Below, piece after piece: positions 9,595 to 20,204 of a stretch of 64,000 nucleotides of DNA. How positions within the stretch are numbered: the stretch's first letter is position 1; every line of letters starts with the position of its first letter. Made by a program: the position numbers and the translations under genes. The notes under the pieces are model-generated. The model had not been told where the DNA came from. It did no database searches and worked only from the letters and a program-made list of their open reading frames with translations. This DNA comes from Odontocerum albicorne (lineage: Eukaryota; Arthropoda; Insecta; Trichoptera; Odontoceridae): assembly GCA_949825065.1 (NCBI GenBank), contig OX463862.1:14379592-14443591 (forward strand). Direction: 5' to 3'.

Positions 9595-10195
9595 TTAACA
9601 ACTGATCTGATGATGACACAGCAAGTGTTGAAATGCATTTTGATACTTCAGGTCTTGACAACTGATCCGATGATGACACAGCAAGTGTTGAAATGCATTT
9701 TTATACTCCAGGTCTTGATAACTGATCCGATGATGACACAGCAAGTGTTGAAATGCATTTTTATACTCCAGGTCTTGACAACTGATCTGATGATGACACA
9801 TCAAGTGTTGAAATGCATTTTGATACTTCAGGTCTTGACAACTGATCCGATGATGACACAGCAAGTGTTGAAATGCATTTTGATACTTCAGTTCTTAACA
9901 ACTGATCTGATGATGACACAGCAAGTGTTCAAATGCGATACTTCAGGTCTTGACAACTAATCCGATGATGACAAAGTAAGTGTTGAAATGCATTTTAATA
10001 TGCAATAAATGAACACTGATCCGATGATGACACAGCAAGTGTTGAAATGCATTTTGATACTTCAGTTCTTAACAACTGATCTGATGATGACACAGCAAGT
10101 GTTCAAATGCATTTTGATACTTCAGGTCTTGACAACTGATCCGATGATGACAAAGTAAGTGTGAAATGCATTTTAATATGCAATAAATGAAGTGA
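9595..10195 (+). repeat. 60-bp satellite with hammerhead-like core
   Basis: Ten copies of GATGATGACACAGCAAGTGT, starting at 9610, 9670, 9730, 9790, 9850, 9910, about 9965, 10024, 10084 and 10144. Each has (C)TGAT..GATGA, a stem GACAC-AGCAA-GTGTT, then GAAATGCATTTT, and usually ACTTCAGGTCTTGACAACTG. It resembles the element at 8990-9130 (same stem, GAAA, ATAAATGAAG-like end), so it was likely seeded from it. Open frames across it are period artefacts (60 is a multiple of three). Confidence 0.85.
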
Positions 10196-10199
10196 TATA

Positions 10200-11865
10200 A
10201 AAAAATTAAGTGTTTTAATTTTATATAAAATAGCTTTTGATTCAACAACGTTGTTTAGTGACCAAAGTCACATCACTAACTTATTTGAAAACAGTTAAAT
10301 ATACAAAGACTCGGACTTGTTTTTACATTTAAACGCTTCCCATATTTTGAAAAGAAGTTTTTGAAACAATGTTTTACATCTATTACATTTTTTATGTGTC
10401 AATAAGCCATCGTTGATTAAATACATTATGTACAATATTCGTGCAGCAGAAATATTATCTCGAATTTGTGTTAAAGTTACGAGAAATTATCTTAAAAAGA
10501 CTTATATTTGTGTAGCAGCATTTTACTTTTTTAATTTTTTTTTACACATGATAAGAAATATACATCATATGCGAAAAACTAACAGATGGTTTAATTTGGA
10601 CACAAGATTTTAATGGATCTGGATTTGTTACCTTTCATTTATCGTGTCCCCAGTAAACTAGGTTTTTGCCTGTATCTCACTGGGGGCATAAAGCATGAAA
10701 AAATAAATCGATACTTCTTTCCGATTTTTTATTATATAAAGCCTCGTTGCACATTCTCATTAACCTGACAAATAATGACACTCAATTACATATGTATACA
10801 TCACGCGAATCAAACTCCTCACACTTCATCACTCCAGACAGACCAAAACGTTCATCCCACAATATACCCCATAATCATAAAAAAATTACAAAAAAAACCA
10901 CACTCAAAATCTCACACAAACCTTTGCTACAAATATTGTCAAATTTACACAAAGCATTTATATCAACATATTTACTATAGAAATTATTGGAAATAAAAGT
11001 TGTTAAGTAAACCTTTACCCACTTAATTCTCATATATGCAGTTCCTTCTATTTTCCAAAGAAAAAAATGCATTCTTCAATAAAACAATTCAATAATTCTA
11101 TTCCTAGTACTCGTGTATTATAAAAAGAGAAACAAACAGTAATATTATATTTAAATACATGTATAGATATGCGCCATTCTCTCTGCCTACCCGTATTGGT
11201 GTGTTGAAACCAACCCTCCCACGTCGTACCTACAGTGACATATGTGAGCCAGCGCAGGGGCTGTACCCACCCCAAACCAAATCGAGATATGATGGAGTTA
11301 TTTGTAACTGGGTGTTAGGTGATGGTCAACGTTTTTATTTTTAAAATATTTGGTATAAGAAACTTTAAAAGATTTTTTTTATATGGAGACATTAAAACAC
11401 AAAAAAGTATGATGTATAAATTTATTTTAAATTGCTGGTTGTGTTTTTAATAAATTCAGATTTTAAAATATCAAAGTGTATTAATTTGCCAGTACAGTTT
11501 TATCCTTTCATTTTACTAAATTATTGTTTTTTTTTTCTATTAGATGTTATTCACATACTCGTATAAGTAATTGTGAATATATATTTTTATTTATACAAAA
11601 GCTATTTTTAATATGTAAAGAGGAATATTTATTAAGGTATATCTAGCAAGTCCAAAAGTCTCCAGCCTGATTAAGTAAGAGCGTGTATGGACAGGCAAAA
11701 AAGTTTTTCCAAAATTACGTGGTTACAAAAAAAAATTTATGTTGCTCCTACATAACAAGACAAAATAAATTGAGCAATCAGTATGGGCATTGTATGTACT
11801 TTCATATGATTTTGGCTACATACAAGAACAAATTGAAAAAGTTGTTCTGTACTTATTACACTTTC
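10200..11865. other. mostly unassigned A+T-rich DNA
   Basis: Only one recognisable item: 10614-10680 (GGATCTGGATTTGTTACC ... GTCCCCAGTAAACTAGG) matches 48100-48165 in inverted orientation. Frames at 10413, 10747 and 11159 have no family resemblance and biased composition. TACTCGTA occurs at 11556. Confidence 0.4.
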
Positions 11866-11869
11866 GTTG

Positions 11870-12049
11870 TATACAGTACAACCTGGTGGGCTCATTGCTA
11901 TGTGGCAATCTCTTCCAACCAACCAGAAATATGTAAAAGACCGAACCAGACTAGAATACTTTTTAAAAAAATCTGTTCTCCTGCGGGATTGGAACCCGCA
12001 ACCTCCGGGCTGGGAGACAGGCATCTTACCAACTAAGCTGTGGAGGTCG
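11870..12049 (-). mobile_element. SINE-A copy
   Basis: Minus strand: CGACCTCCACAGCTTAGTTG head, GTAAGATG, box B-like GGTTCCAATCCCG, TCTAGTCTGGTTCGG body and GGTTGGTTGGAAGAGATTGC tail with CACATAGCAATGAG. Plus-strand frames over it are shadows. Confidence 0.7.
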
Positions 12050-12454
12050 TCATCGAAGTTGTATTTAAAAATAAAGTACTTTATTATTCCACTAATTAAT
12101 TACATGTATTGTTAAATATTCTAATATTGAGTTCCACAAAGTTAAAGCGGAAACCTTTGATAAATTTAAAAATTGTACATACCGGGATGAATTGAGTAAA
12201 TTATATAAGTTTGCTTTATTACTGTGTTGGATTTGTATTATACTGTATTTTTCTGTTTTATAATACTGTTTTTAGGTCGTTGTTTTTTTTGTTATCTGTT
12301 CTATCAAAAAAATCATTTCATTAAGGACTTTTCTAAATCAAAATAAATAAACACAATTTCAAAAGACAACACTACTATATCATTGTTTACAATATAAAAT
12401 AAGATTTAAGTTATGAAAAATAATGTCAGTGCTAAAAATAACATCTTTAGGAAG

Positions 12455-13125
12455 CCTACTGGGAGAATAACATCCTAAGCTATTTCACATATAGGAAATA
12501 TAACCAGGAGAGTATCAGCTCTTGCACTTTACTGGTCAACAGCGAAAAATACAGCTCTAGTTCGGAGCAGCTCCTCATATGCTAGACACGTGGACGTCTT
12601 CATGAAAGAAACTGGAAGGATAATAAAAGGGTGCTTAAAAGCAACACCAGTGAAGAAACTAGATGGATATACTTTCTCCTGAGATCCTTAAAAGTATTGC
12701 AACTGAAACAGAAAGAACAAAAAAAGACCAACAACCAAGATACCACCAACCAGAAAGACCGAGATTGAAAACCAGAAATAGTTTCATGAAGAGAACGCAA
12801 GAACTGCCGACCGATTCCTTCGGAAAAAATCGCGTTTCCTGAAGAAGAAAAAAAAAACATCTGACGGTTGAATAAAGCTCTCGGAAAAAACAGCACCTGC
12901 ATACCAACTGTCTTGGCCTGCTTAAACAGCAACAGGTGACTAGATATAAGGTGAACATGCAGAGATGAGGTTTCTTGCATGGGGATATACATGACTTACA
13001 ACAAACACTGGTTTGTCCAAACATCGGTACAACTTACTCTGGGCAAGATCTGTTTGGTGAAAATGATCCATGTGGTCTCCTACTGGAAACGTGTGGCATA
13101 CTTGATGATCCAGACACGGAAATGA
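12455..13125 (+). pseudogene. decayed Jockey-like LINE C-terminal region
   Basis: Near 12505-12655 one frame reads SALALYWSTAKNTALVRSSS, YARHVDVFMKETGRIIKGCL, KATPVKK. The pattern ...H...VD..MNET.R.I.G.LK.TP is the conserved stretch after the RT domain of Jockey-type proteins. Later pieces follow in order: TRKTEIENQK, HAEMRFLAWGYT (compare ..M.RWGY), then CPNIGTT and LETCGILDDPDT. Several stops and frameshifts. The minus-strand frames of 130 and 121 codons are shadows. Confidence 0.65.
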
Positions 13126-13129
13126 AATA

Positions 13130-13550
13130 AGAAATACATATAGACCAGCTGATTGTTTGTTTTAGAAGTGTTTTACAAAAAAACTGTTGTGAACTTCTGC
13201 AATTTGGTGTGTCTACCGCACCCCTGATTTCGTGATGGTTAACTGTACAATAACGCGTACTTTACCATGCAAATCAGCCCTCGTTTTGTGACCAGCCACA
13301 GCCGCATTCAGATAAAAAAAAGCGTATTATGCATAGATAATTGCGAATTTAAACGGTATTTTAGATACCCATCTCATATCGCCCGCCCGGTCGAGGGTTG
13401 AGGTCTATTAGTCAAATTTTCGTTTGATGTGGATTGTCATTTTATATGACGCGTAACTAATGTGGCTTATATGAGAAGAGAATTATTTACAAATTGTGAC
13501 TCATAGTCTTCAAGGAACTCAACAATGTAAGGAACCGCTAAACTACTAGC
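13130..13550. other. unassigned stretch
   Basis: No repeat, RNA or coding feature recognised. Confidence 0.3.
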
Positions 13551-13670
13551 TACAACACCCGTAGTCTAGTTGATAAGACACCTGTCTGTCAATCAAGGGG
13601 TTGATGGTTCGATTGCCGCTGGAAACCAGATTTTTTTTAAAACTTTTCCAGTCTAGTTTTTCCTTATGCA
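13551..13670 (+). mobile_element. SINE-A, 3' truncated
   Basis: Head GTAGTCTAGTTGATAAGACA, box B-like GGTTCGATTGCCG, then AAACCAG and TTCCAGTCTAGTTTTTCC. The LINE-A-like tail is missing. Confidence 0.65.
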
Positions 13671-13924
13671 TACTAACATATCGTCACGCGGTTTCCTTGT
13701 CAATGTAGGTAGAAAGGAGACAGTATCAGACTTTCTAATCGCGGCAGCCAAAAAGTGTTAAAGAAACCTTACATGTTAACCGGGCTAAAAAAATTGGCAA
13801 CAACGAGCATAAAAAATTACTTTAAGTTTATTGGCAAATACAGTACTGAAGATGCTTTTGTTCTCTACACCGAAACTTTTTCCCGTCTTACCATCTCTCG
13901 GAAACATGCTTCTCACATAGTAAA

Positions 13925-14033
13925 AATTGACTTAGTTCGAAGAACGTCTGTTTTCCGATCCAAGAGCTGCGGGTTCGATTTCGATTGGTACTCATTTTTT
14001 TAAAAAAGGTTTCTGTCTGAATTTAACTAAAGG
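13925..14033 (+). mobile_element. SINE-A fragment, diverged
   Basis: CTTAGTTCGAAGAACGTCTG head without a clean box A, box B-like GGGTTCGATTTCG, and TTTCTGTCTGAATTTAACT body. Tail missing. Confidence 0.4.
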
Positions 14034-14397
14034 TTATTATCACATGACAACAAAACATTCACCAGGTTGTTTTGCAACTTGTTTTTAGTCTTATATAAAG
14101 CCACTGCTTTCTCCAAGCATCCCTTAAAAAGTGAGAGAGATAAAAATAGGGGAAATATACGAAAATCACAGGCACTTGTTCCAAAAGCAACATATTTGAA
14201 ATACAATAATTTAAATTTCAAATTTAACTCCCCCATCCTTTTCCTCTTTTAAAATCACTTGAGAGACCAAAATCACGCGCAATCTCGATCACCTTCCCTA
14301 AGCGATAGAAGGGAGGAATTTATTTGGTTTTAATGTATTTCTATTTTCTTCGACAGGATTTATTGATTGGTTGTGATTTAGAATACGGAATCAAGTG

Positions 14398-14935
14398 ATT
14401 AGGAATAAATGTGAACTTAAGGCTAATGTGGGAAGTAAGATGAAGAAGCTCTAAGATGGTTTGTGTGAAGTGAGATGAAAAAGCTCTGAGATGGTTTGTG
14501 TTAAGTGAGATGAAAAAGCTCAGAGATGGTTTGTGTTAAGTGAAAAGAAGAAGCTCTGAGATGGTTTGTGTTGAGTGAAATGAAGAAGCTTTGAGATGGT
14601 TTGTGTTAAGTGAAATGAAGAAACTCTGAGATGGTTTGTGTGAAGTGAGATAAAAAAACTCTGATATGGTTTGTGTTAAGTGAAATGATGAAGCTCTAAG
14701 ATGGTTGGTGTGAAGTGAGATGAAAAAGCTCTGAGATGGTTTGTGTTAAGTGAAATGATGAAGCTCTAAGATGGTTGGTGTGAAGTGAGATGAAGAAGCT
14801 CTGAGATGGTTTGTGTGAAGTGAGATGAAAAAGCTCTGAGATGGTTTGTGTTAAGTGAAATGAAGAAGCTCTGAGATGGTTTGTGTTAAGTGAAATGAAG
14901 AAACTCTGAAATGGTTTTTGTGAATTGAGTTGAAG
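14398..14935 (+). repeat. 35-bp tandem array derived from LINE-D
   Basis: About 15 units near GTTAAGTGAAATGAAGAAGC, TCTGAGATGGTTTGT. The left edge (14398-14450) reads GAATAAATGTGAACTTAAGG, CTAATGTGGGAAGTAAGATG, which is LINE-D coding DNA. The unit corresponds to the codons for SKMKKSTLRWFG with loss of a few bases. Confidence 0.88.
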
Positions 14936-14941
14936 AAGATA

Positions 14942-15345
14942 CTATAAATAATGTGTTTTTTTGTGACAGGTTGGATTTACTATACGATTTCTCTCACTTC
15001 GTACGTTTCCTTCTATCAATAAATTTTGATACTTGATCCAACCATACTTTCCTTGGTCTTTTTTACTATGCATTCCACTTACATTTGCACTGTATATTTG
15101 TTTTCTTAGTGTTTCTTCATTCATTCGTTCTACATGCCAAAACCATCTCAGAATGCTTTTCTTCATCATACAATATATCAGCCTTAAGTTCACATTCATT
15201 CCTAGTCACCACATTCCGTACTCTGTTATGACATGTACCTCATGTATTATTCTGAGTGCACACATTTATACAGCACATATTCGGCTTCTTTTAGCATGCC
15301 TACTTTTCACTTTAAGTAATCTGACGTTTCACATACTTACGAGTA
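14942..15345 (-). pseudogene. LINE-D C-terminal remnant
   Basis: Minus strand: MNVNLRLIYCMMKKSILRWF, WHVERMNEETLRKQIYSANV, SGMHSKKDQGKYGWIKYQNL, IEGNVRSERNR. This is the end of a LINE reverse transcriptase protein. It lies head to head with the 35-bp array from the same family on the other strand. Confidence 0.75.
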
Positions 15346-15403
15346 CATAAGCCTGGTAGTCTCATAATTTAATTGACGATAGAAAAATATGTTGACTTAA
15401 AAG

Positions 15404-15945
15404 TAAAGGGTCTTTAAAATTGAGCGTTTTTTTAAATTCTTGTATAAAACACAGATCGCGTCGCGAACTTGCCTGGGCCTTGGGACATTTGAGAAGTGTA
15501 ATGTATGACATTTATAAAAAATGGAGTCGTATACAATACAACAACGCGTTCAAATTGTTGAATTATTTTATGTGTTGTAATATTCGGAAACGGTGATTTA
15601 AAAATCATGTGATATGACACCGTCTGACTATTTTCTCTAGGGCTACGTGAAAAGTCAGGTCTATAAAAATGACCCCCGATCAATTCCTGAGCTGTAGGAC
15701 GAAATTATTCGCGTTATTGGTGAGTTAGAACCGCAATTATGCCAAAATGTCATCGAAATTTTTGACAAAAGATTGGACAAACGAGTATGTGGAGCTGCAA
15801 GAGGTGTACATTTGGCGGATATTGTTTTTTGTGTTTAAATGTCATACATTATACTTCAATGACCAATAAATAGTTTTTTGAAATCAAAGCAAATGTGTGT
15901 TTTATTCAAGAATTTAAAAAACCGCTCAATTTGAAAGACCCTTTA
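15404..15945 (+). mobile_element. internally deleted Tc1/mariner-superfamily element
   Basis: Ends AAAGGGTCTTTAAAATTGAG and CTCAATTTGAAAGACCCTTT with TA at the borders. Inside, codons for YFL.GYVKSQVYKNDP.SIPEL, DEIIRVIGELEPQLCQNVIE, and ARGVHLADIVF match the C-terminal end of a DDE transposase including the third acidic residue (TVWLFSLGLR here is damaged). A stop and frameshifts are present. Copies at 23524, 39559 and 48524 share the same internal deletion. Confidence 0.8.
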
Positions 15946-15999
15946 TATATCATATTTAATACTTGTAATGCTACATATACTCGTAGTACATAAAATATA

Positions 16000-16530
16000 T
16001 TGCTGTACTCTTTTCGATATATTTTTTTTAATTACTTTTAGATCTCTATACTTCTACAAAGACAAGGTATCAAATTATCTATGCGTATAGTGACCCCTAC
16101 ATACAATAAATCCTAATGTTCATATATTATTAATCGGATCGCTCCCCGAGCGAGGTCTTTACAGTATTTTAAGCCCCTCTGAGTGTATTTTTCTCATTAG
16201 CCCGAGTGTTTGACAAACATAGCGACACTAATCGCCCGTTTAGAAAATTGCAACACAACTGTCACTTTTGACAAAGCAGTTTTTTATGCTTCGAATAGCG
16301 TAAGTACCTAATTTAGTAAAAGTGTAATCGATCGATTGCGTTATTTTTCAAATTTAAATTAATGTGTCATTGATAGACTTTTAAATAAATTCGAATAATT
16401 ATCAAGGAACGTGCAAGTTTTTAATCGCAAGTAATCGGTAGAATTATTAGTATTTTTATGATAGGTGGTATTATGCATATACATACTGCTTTCTTATATA
16501 TTTTTTCGTAGATGATTTATGTTAACTAGT
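16000..16530. other. unassigned stretch
   Basis: No coding or repeat feature recognised. The part near 16140-16260 is less A+T-rich than its surroundings. Confidence 0.3.
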
Positions 16531-16558
16531 TGCAACCCGCGAAATATTCACGGAAGTT

Positions 16559-16610
16559 AAACAAATTCTACATTTATGAAAATATATATTCATAAATGTA
16601 GAATTTGTTT
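16559..16610. repeat. perfect 22-bp hairpin
   Basis: Arms 16559-16580 and 16589-16610 are exact reverse complements (ACAAATTCTACATTTATG core) with loop AATATATA. It sits near the left end of the Helitron-like element. Confidence 0.85.
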
Positions 16611-16796
16611 ATATACGAGTATATCATTTATACATCGTCCCCTTTTATACAGGTTTAAAAATTGTTAGCAAGGTATTTACAGTTCGTTCAGTATCACGGA
16701 CCCACCGAGATTCAAATTTACAATATTATTCAGTTCCTTTTTTAATGTTTCACAATTTCATAGGTTTTTGTTCTAATTTACTTTCTTATTTTTCAG

Positions 16797-16994
16797 TGCA
16801 ATCGATCTGCTTTAGTTTATCAAAATGCCGAGGAAGCAGCAGAGCGACGTGCAGCCAGACTTGAGGATGCACGGTTGCGAGCACGGCGATCGCGTTCTGC
16901 AGCTTCAGATCTGCTTCGTTCTCAACAGAATGAACGCGACAGGCTGAGAGTGGCTGAAGACGTCAAAAATATTGTATACCTACAAGCATTGTGA
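16797..16994 (+). pseudogene. Helitron-like ORF fragment
   Basis: A clean frame of 65 codons to TGA: NRSALVYQNAEEAAERRAAR, LEDARLRARRSRSAASDLLR, SQQNERDRLRVAEDVKNIVY. Arg/Ala/Glu-rich helical repeats like this are common near the N-terminus of proteins coded by Helitrons and other arthropod elements. No catalytic motif. Confidence 0.4.
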
Positions 16995-17245
16995 AACTAA
17001 CCATATTAGAAACGTGTGCTTTCTCTTTTCTTTCTTTTCCATTTAACCAATCTGAGCCACAGCAACGCGTGGCCGGGTACAGCTAGTATTTAATAAATTT
17101 GATAACAGGTATAAATTATCACCTGCCTGGCGACCCACACTCAGAAAACATATATCATATGAACAGCCAAACTGTCACACGGTCGATTGTATTAATTCGT
17201 AAATAGCGCGCAAATTGTAAATTCAAATTTTAATATTTTTTATTT

Positions 17246-17288
17246 TGTCGGAATAACGATGAACCGATAGTTCATCGTTATTCCGACA
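17246..17288. repeat. perfect 19-bp hairpin
   Basis: Arms 17246-17264 (TGTCGGAATAACGATGAAC) and 17270-17288 with a five-base loop CGATA. The third such short-loop hairpin in the left half of the window. Confidence 0.85.
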
Positions 17289-17550
17289 TCATTTCACACG
17301 AATATTTGTTTCTAAAAAGAAAATTGTTGAAGTGCCTGCAAGAGACCTCTTCAATAGTATGCCGCAGGTGTTTTAAGGAATGATGTTTAGCTTATTCTAC
17401 GATTCTCGTTCACTGAGAGAAGATGTATCATTTTAACTGTTACATTATCAGACCATGCCATGGGCGTGATATTTATTCATACACGATATAACTTATTCGG
17501 GTCAGAAACGTTTGGATCGTAATACATACTCGTATATGAAATTATAATTC

Positions 17551-17690
17551 GTTTTATCAAACACTGTTTTTTCCGCTTTTTTGTAATGGTATAACCCTAC
17601 CGGTTTCAAAGCTTTCACCTCATCATCAAGTCTTGTTTGTGATCCTCTGATGATGAGGTGAGGTTTGTGCTCCCCTTAGATTTTTAAGTG
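17551..17690. mobile_element. foldback F2, partial
   Basis: TTTTATCAAACACTGTTTTT, GGTATAACCCTACCGG, TTTCACCTCATCATCAAGTC then a short right side CTGATGATGAGGTGAGGTTT. The remainder of the right arm is lost. Confidence 0.65.
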
Positions 17691-17741
17691 AGTGAGTCGA
17701 AAATCGTGCGGCCATTAAAAATATATTATATCATATTTTAT

Positions 17742-18070
17742 GTATAGTTAAGGCATTAACATTGTAGAGGTTTAAATACATTGTAATTTGTTTTACCAAA
17801 CACTATTTATTCCACTTTTTGTAACGGTATAACCCTACCAGTTTCAAGGCTTTCCCCTCATCATTAGGGGAGCACAAACAAGACTGAATTCTCGGTATCT
17901 CGGTACCATTTCGAACCAAATTTAGTCTTGTTTGAGCTCCCCTGATGATAAGGTAAAAGCCTTAAAACCGGTAGGGTTATATCGTTACAAGAAAGTTGAA
18001 TAAACAGTGTTTTATAAAACAAATTAAAATGTCTTTAAACCTCCACAATGTTAATGCCTTAACAATTAAT
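17742..18070. mobile_element. foldback F3, complete palindrome
   Basis: Both arms run from TAGTTAAGGCATTAACATTG through AGGTTTAAA, CAAACACT, GGTATAACCCTACC and CTCATCATTAGGGG to AAACAAGACT; the right arm is the reverse complement and ends GTTAATGCCTTAACAATTA. Arms are about 150 bp with a central region of a few tens of bases (17925-17965 at most). Imperfect pairing. Confidence 0.8.
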
Positions 18071-18074
18071 AATA

Positions 18075-19060
18075 ACATATACATATATGAAAAATAATCA
18101 GGACAATTCAAAATTAATCAACTCTATACTAAACAGAAATCAGCCAAAGACAACAGATATTATAAATAATAGACAATCTGAAAGAGTTATAATAAAATTT
18201 ATTGTAAAGAAATCTTAAATAAGTCTAACTGTACAATTGAAATAGAATTATTCTGGACGCTTTTCAGTGTTGCTAAGTTGAATATCGAAGTACCTATTAT
18301 TCATCGAAGAACTTTGGTAGTGTATTAGCATAAATTACCCCTTGCTAAACCTAGGGGTTGGGTTCGAGATCTGGATACGAGAGGGGGATGTTTCGATTCT
18401 ACAGATCCATAAATATGATAAGGGGAGAGCCATTGTCGACTCTTTATGCAAACTGTTCAACTTGGAACAATCACTTGACTGAATTCGAGGTGAATGGTGC
18501 TTGAAGTTTCGACTGTTCTTCTTTCAAAGTGAAATAGACATATTTTTTCAGAAAGTAATTTCGTATTTTTAGGTCAAATTAAAAACGCATTTTTTTATAT
18601 TAATATATTAACTTTATTCTGTAAATCTGTTTTCAATATTTTCAATATCTCGGCAATCTCTCGTGTCGTGAAATGCTATTATTTATCAAAGCCTTGATTC
18701 GTGGAACGCCATTCTTTATCAAAGCCTTGATTCGGTCGCATCAGTGGTAAACGCCCTTCCAGAGCGGATTCTAGCTTCGAGTGTCGTAAAACCATTATAA
18801 TTTTTTTAAACCACATTTGACACACAATATTGCTTACTACATCGTCGTCACACACTGGTACTTTTAATTTTTTGGTATGTGTCAAATTATAGTTGGATTT
18901 CAACAGAAATACTATTTATTGCAGAAGGTAATACATCCTAGCTTCCTGAAAACTTCAATGAAATTTCTTCAATCATGACCAGGATACTCCAAAATTACCC
19001 TTGGCTAAACAGTTTGTCTTTATATTCATCTATTGCCAGCGTATAATGAAATATCTCCAA
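18075..19060. other. unassigned; one short direct repeat
   Basis: TTATCAAAGCCTTGATTCG occurs twice (18685-18703 and about 18716-18734). A minus-strand frame of 74 codons covers 18679-18903 (KLKVPVCDDDVVSNIVCQMW...); I do not recognise it and it has no other support. Confidence 0.3.
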
Positions 19061-19074
19061 CAGAATGATGCAAT

Positions 19075-19387
19075 TGTAATTTATTTTTATCAAACACTGT
19101 TTATTCTACTTTTTTGTGACGGTATAACCCTACCGGTTTCAAGGCTTTCACCTCATCTTCAGGGGAGCGCAAACAAGACTAAATGCTGTTCGAACTGGTA
19201 AATGCTGTTTGAACTGGTAAATGCTGTTCGAACTAGTTGTTTGCGCTGCCCTGAAGATGAGGTGAAAGCCTTGAAACCGGCAGGGTTATACCGTCACAAA
19301 AAAGTGGAATAAACAGTGTTTGATAAAAATAAATTACAATGTCTTTAAACCTCCATAACGTTAATGCCTTAACTATAAACAACATAT
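19075..19387. mobile_element. foldback F4 with 13-bp target duplication
   Basis: Starts TGTAATTTATTTTTATCAAA and ends CCTTAACTATAAACAACATA. Flanked by AGAATGATGCAAT at 19062-19074 and 19388-19400. Arms pair from CAAACACTGTTTATTC to TTGTTTGCGCT. The centre holds three copies of AATGCTGTTCGAACTGGT. The left arm lacks the outer GTTAAGGCATTAAC part that the right arm keeps, i.e. it is 5' truncated. Confidence 0.85.
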
Positions 19388-19649
19388 AGAATGATGCAAT
19401 CTGTTGGAGGGAAATGGAGTACCAACAGGGTACAATAAAATGGCAAATATCCTTTCCTTTCACACATATTGGCGAAATCTGCCAGATTCATGCGCTCAGT
19501 GCCGGAAGGATTCTTTCCATTGCGGTAATGATAAAGCACCAAGTACCGAAAAACCAAATAGTTTGTTCCATGTTCGAAAATACAGCTCTACCAATTTGGG
19601 TTAACAACGGTAAAAAAAATAGAGCTTTACCATCATAACCTTTCATAAT

Positions 19650-19830
19650 AGTGTGATGTGCATGGTCGCGCGGTAACACACTGGACTTCCGTGCGGAAGG
19701 TCACCAGTCCGAACCCCGCGCTGTGCTATACCCCTCGAATGACACAGCCATTTTTTCCACTAGTATTCGAAGCTATAAGGATACTTATGCCTCGAATAGC
19801 AAATATTATTTTAAAAAAAAAGGAGAAACA
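19650..19830 (+). mobile_element. SINE-B head
   Basis: TGTGCATGGTCGCGCGGTAA, GGACTTCCGTGCGGAAGGTC, box B degraded (AGTCCGAACCCCG), CCCCTCGAATGACACAGCCA, ATACTTATGCCTCGAATAGC, then an A-run and GAGAAACATGCGGACGGGTC. The body is cut short. Confidence 0.65.
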
Positions 19831-20204
19831 TGCGGACGGGTCCTTCTGTCGTTGACAATCATTCGTGAGAAAAGATCTTCTTTGGCGATAGGAAACAGCT
19901 CCCCAACTGCCTTAATACCCATCAATTCACAAATGTTGTGTAATCAGGACAGGCGCCTTCTACCTATTCCGCATCAACTCTCGATTTTGACATTCAAAAT
20001 TAATTTTATTAAGTGATATTTTTCTCCTCTCAATGATGACACGATTACGATTCCTATCCCTCGGGATGGAGTATTGTCAGTCAGATTGTGGATGGAAGAC
20101 CTGTGCGTGTAATGGTTTATAGTGTACATGCTGTTGTACTTCAGCAAGCACACAATCAAAACAGATTGAACCCTAAGTTACAAGACTATTTGCGGGTTTA
20201 ATCT

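Larger units (their letters stand above)
16536..17090 (+). mobile_element. non-autonomous Helitron-like element
   Basis: The right end GCCACAGCAACGCGTGGCCG then GGTACAGCTAGT contains a short stem (GCCAC/GTGGC) just before CTAG-T, the layout of a Helitron 3' terminus. Bases 16618-16720 recur at 62065-62165. The left border is set only by the CAACCCGCGAAATATT segment and is uncertain. No helicase domain remains. Confidence 0.5.

Noticed and set aside
9595..10195. CRISPR-like array
   Set aside because: Units are contiguous and similar over their whole length, without unique spacers; the host is eukaryotic. It is a satellite. Other arrays were checked with the same result.
12600..13024. Cys- and Phe-rich minus-strand frames of 130 and 121 codons
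   Set aside because: They lie opposite a decayed LINE with recognisable motifs (YARHVDVFMKETGRIIKGCL) on the plus strand.
18679..18903. 74-codon minus-strand frame with a globular-looking sequence
   Set aside because: No family recognised, the end is made by a short direct repeat, and there is no splice or start support.
17742..19387. Foldback copies as ordinary MITEs
   Set aside because: Left ends vary while right ends are constant, and flanking repeats are 12-13 bp, which does not fit a cut-and-paste MITE.
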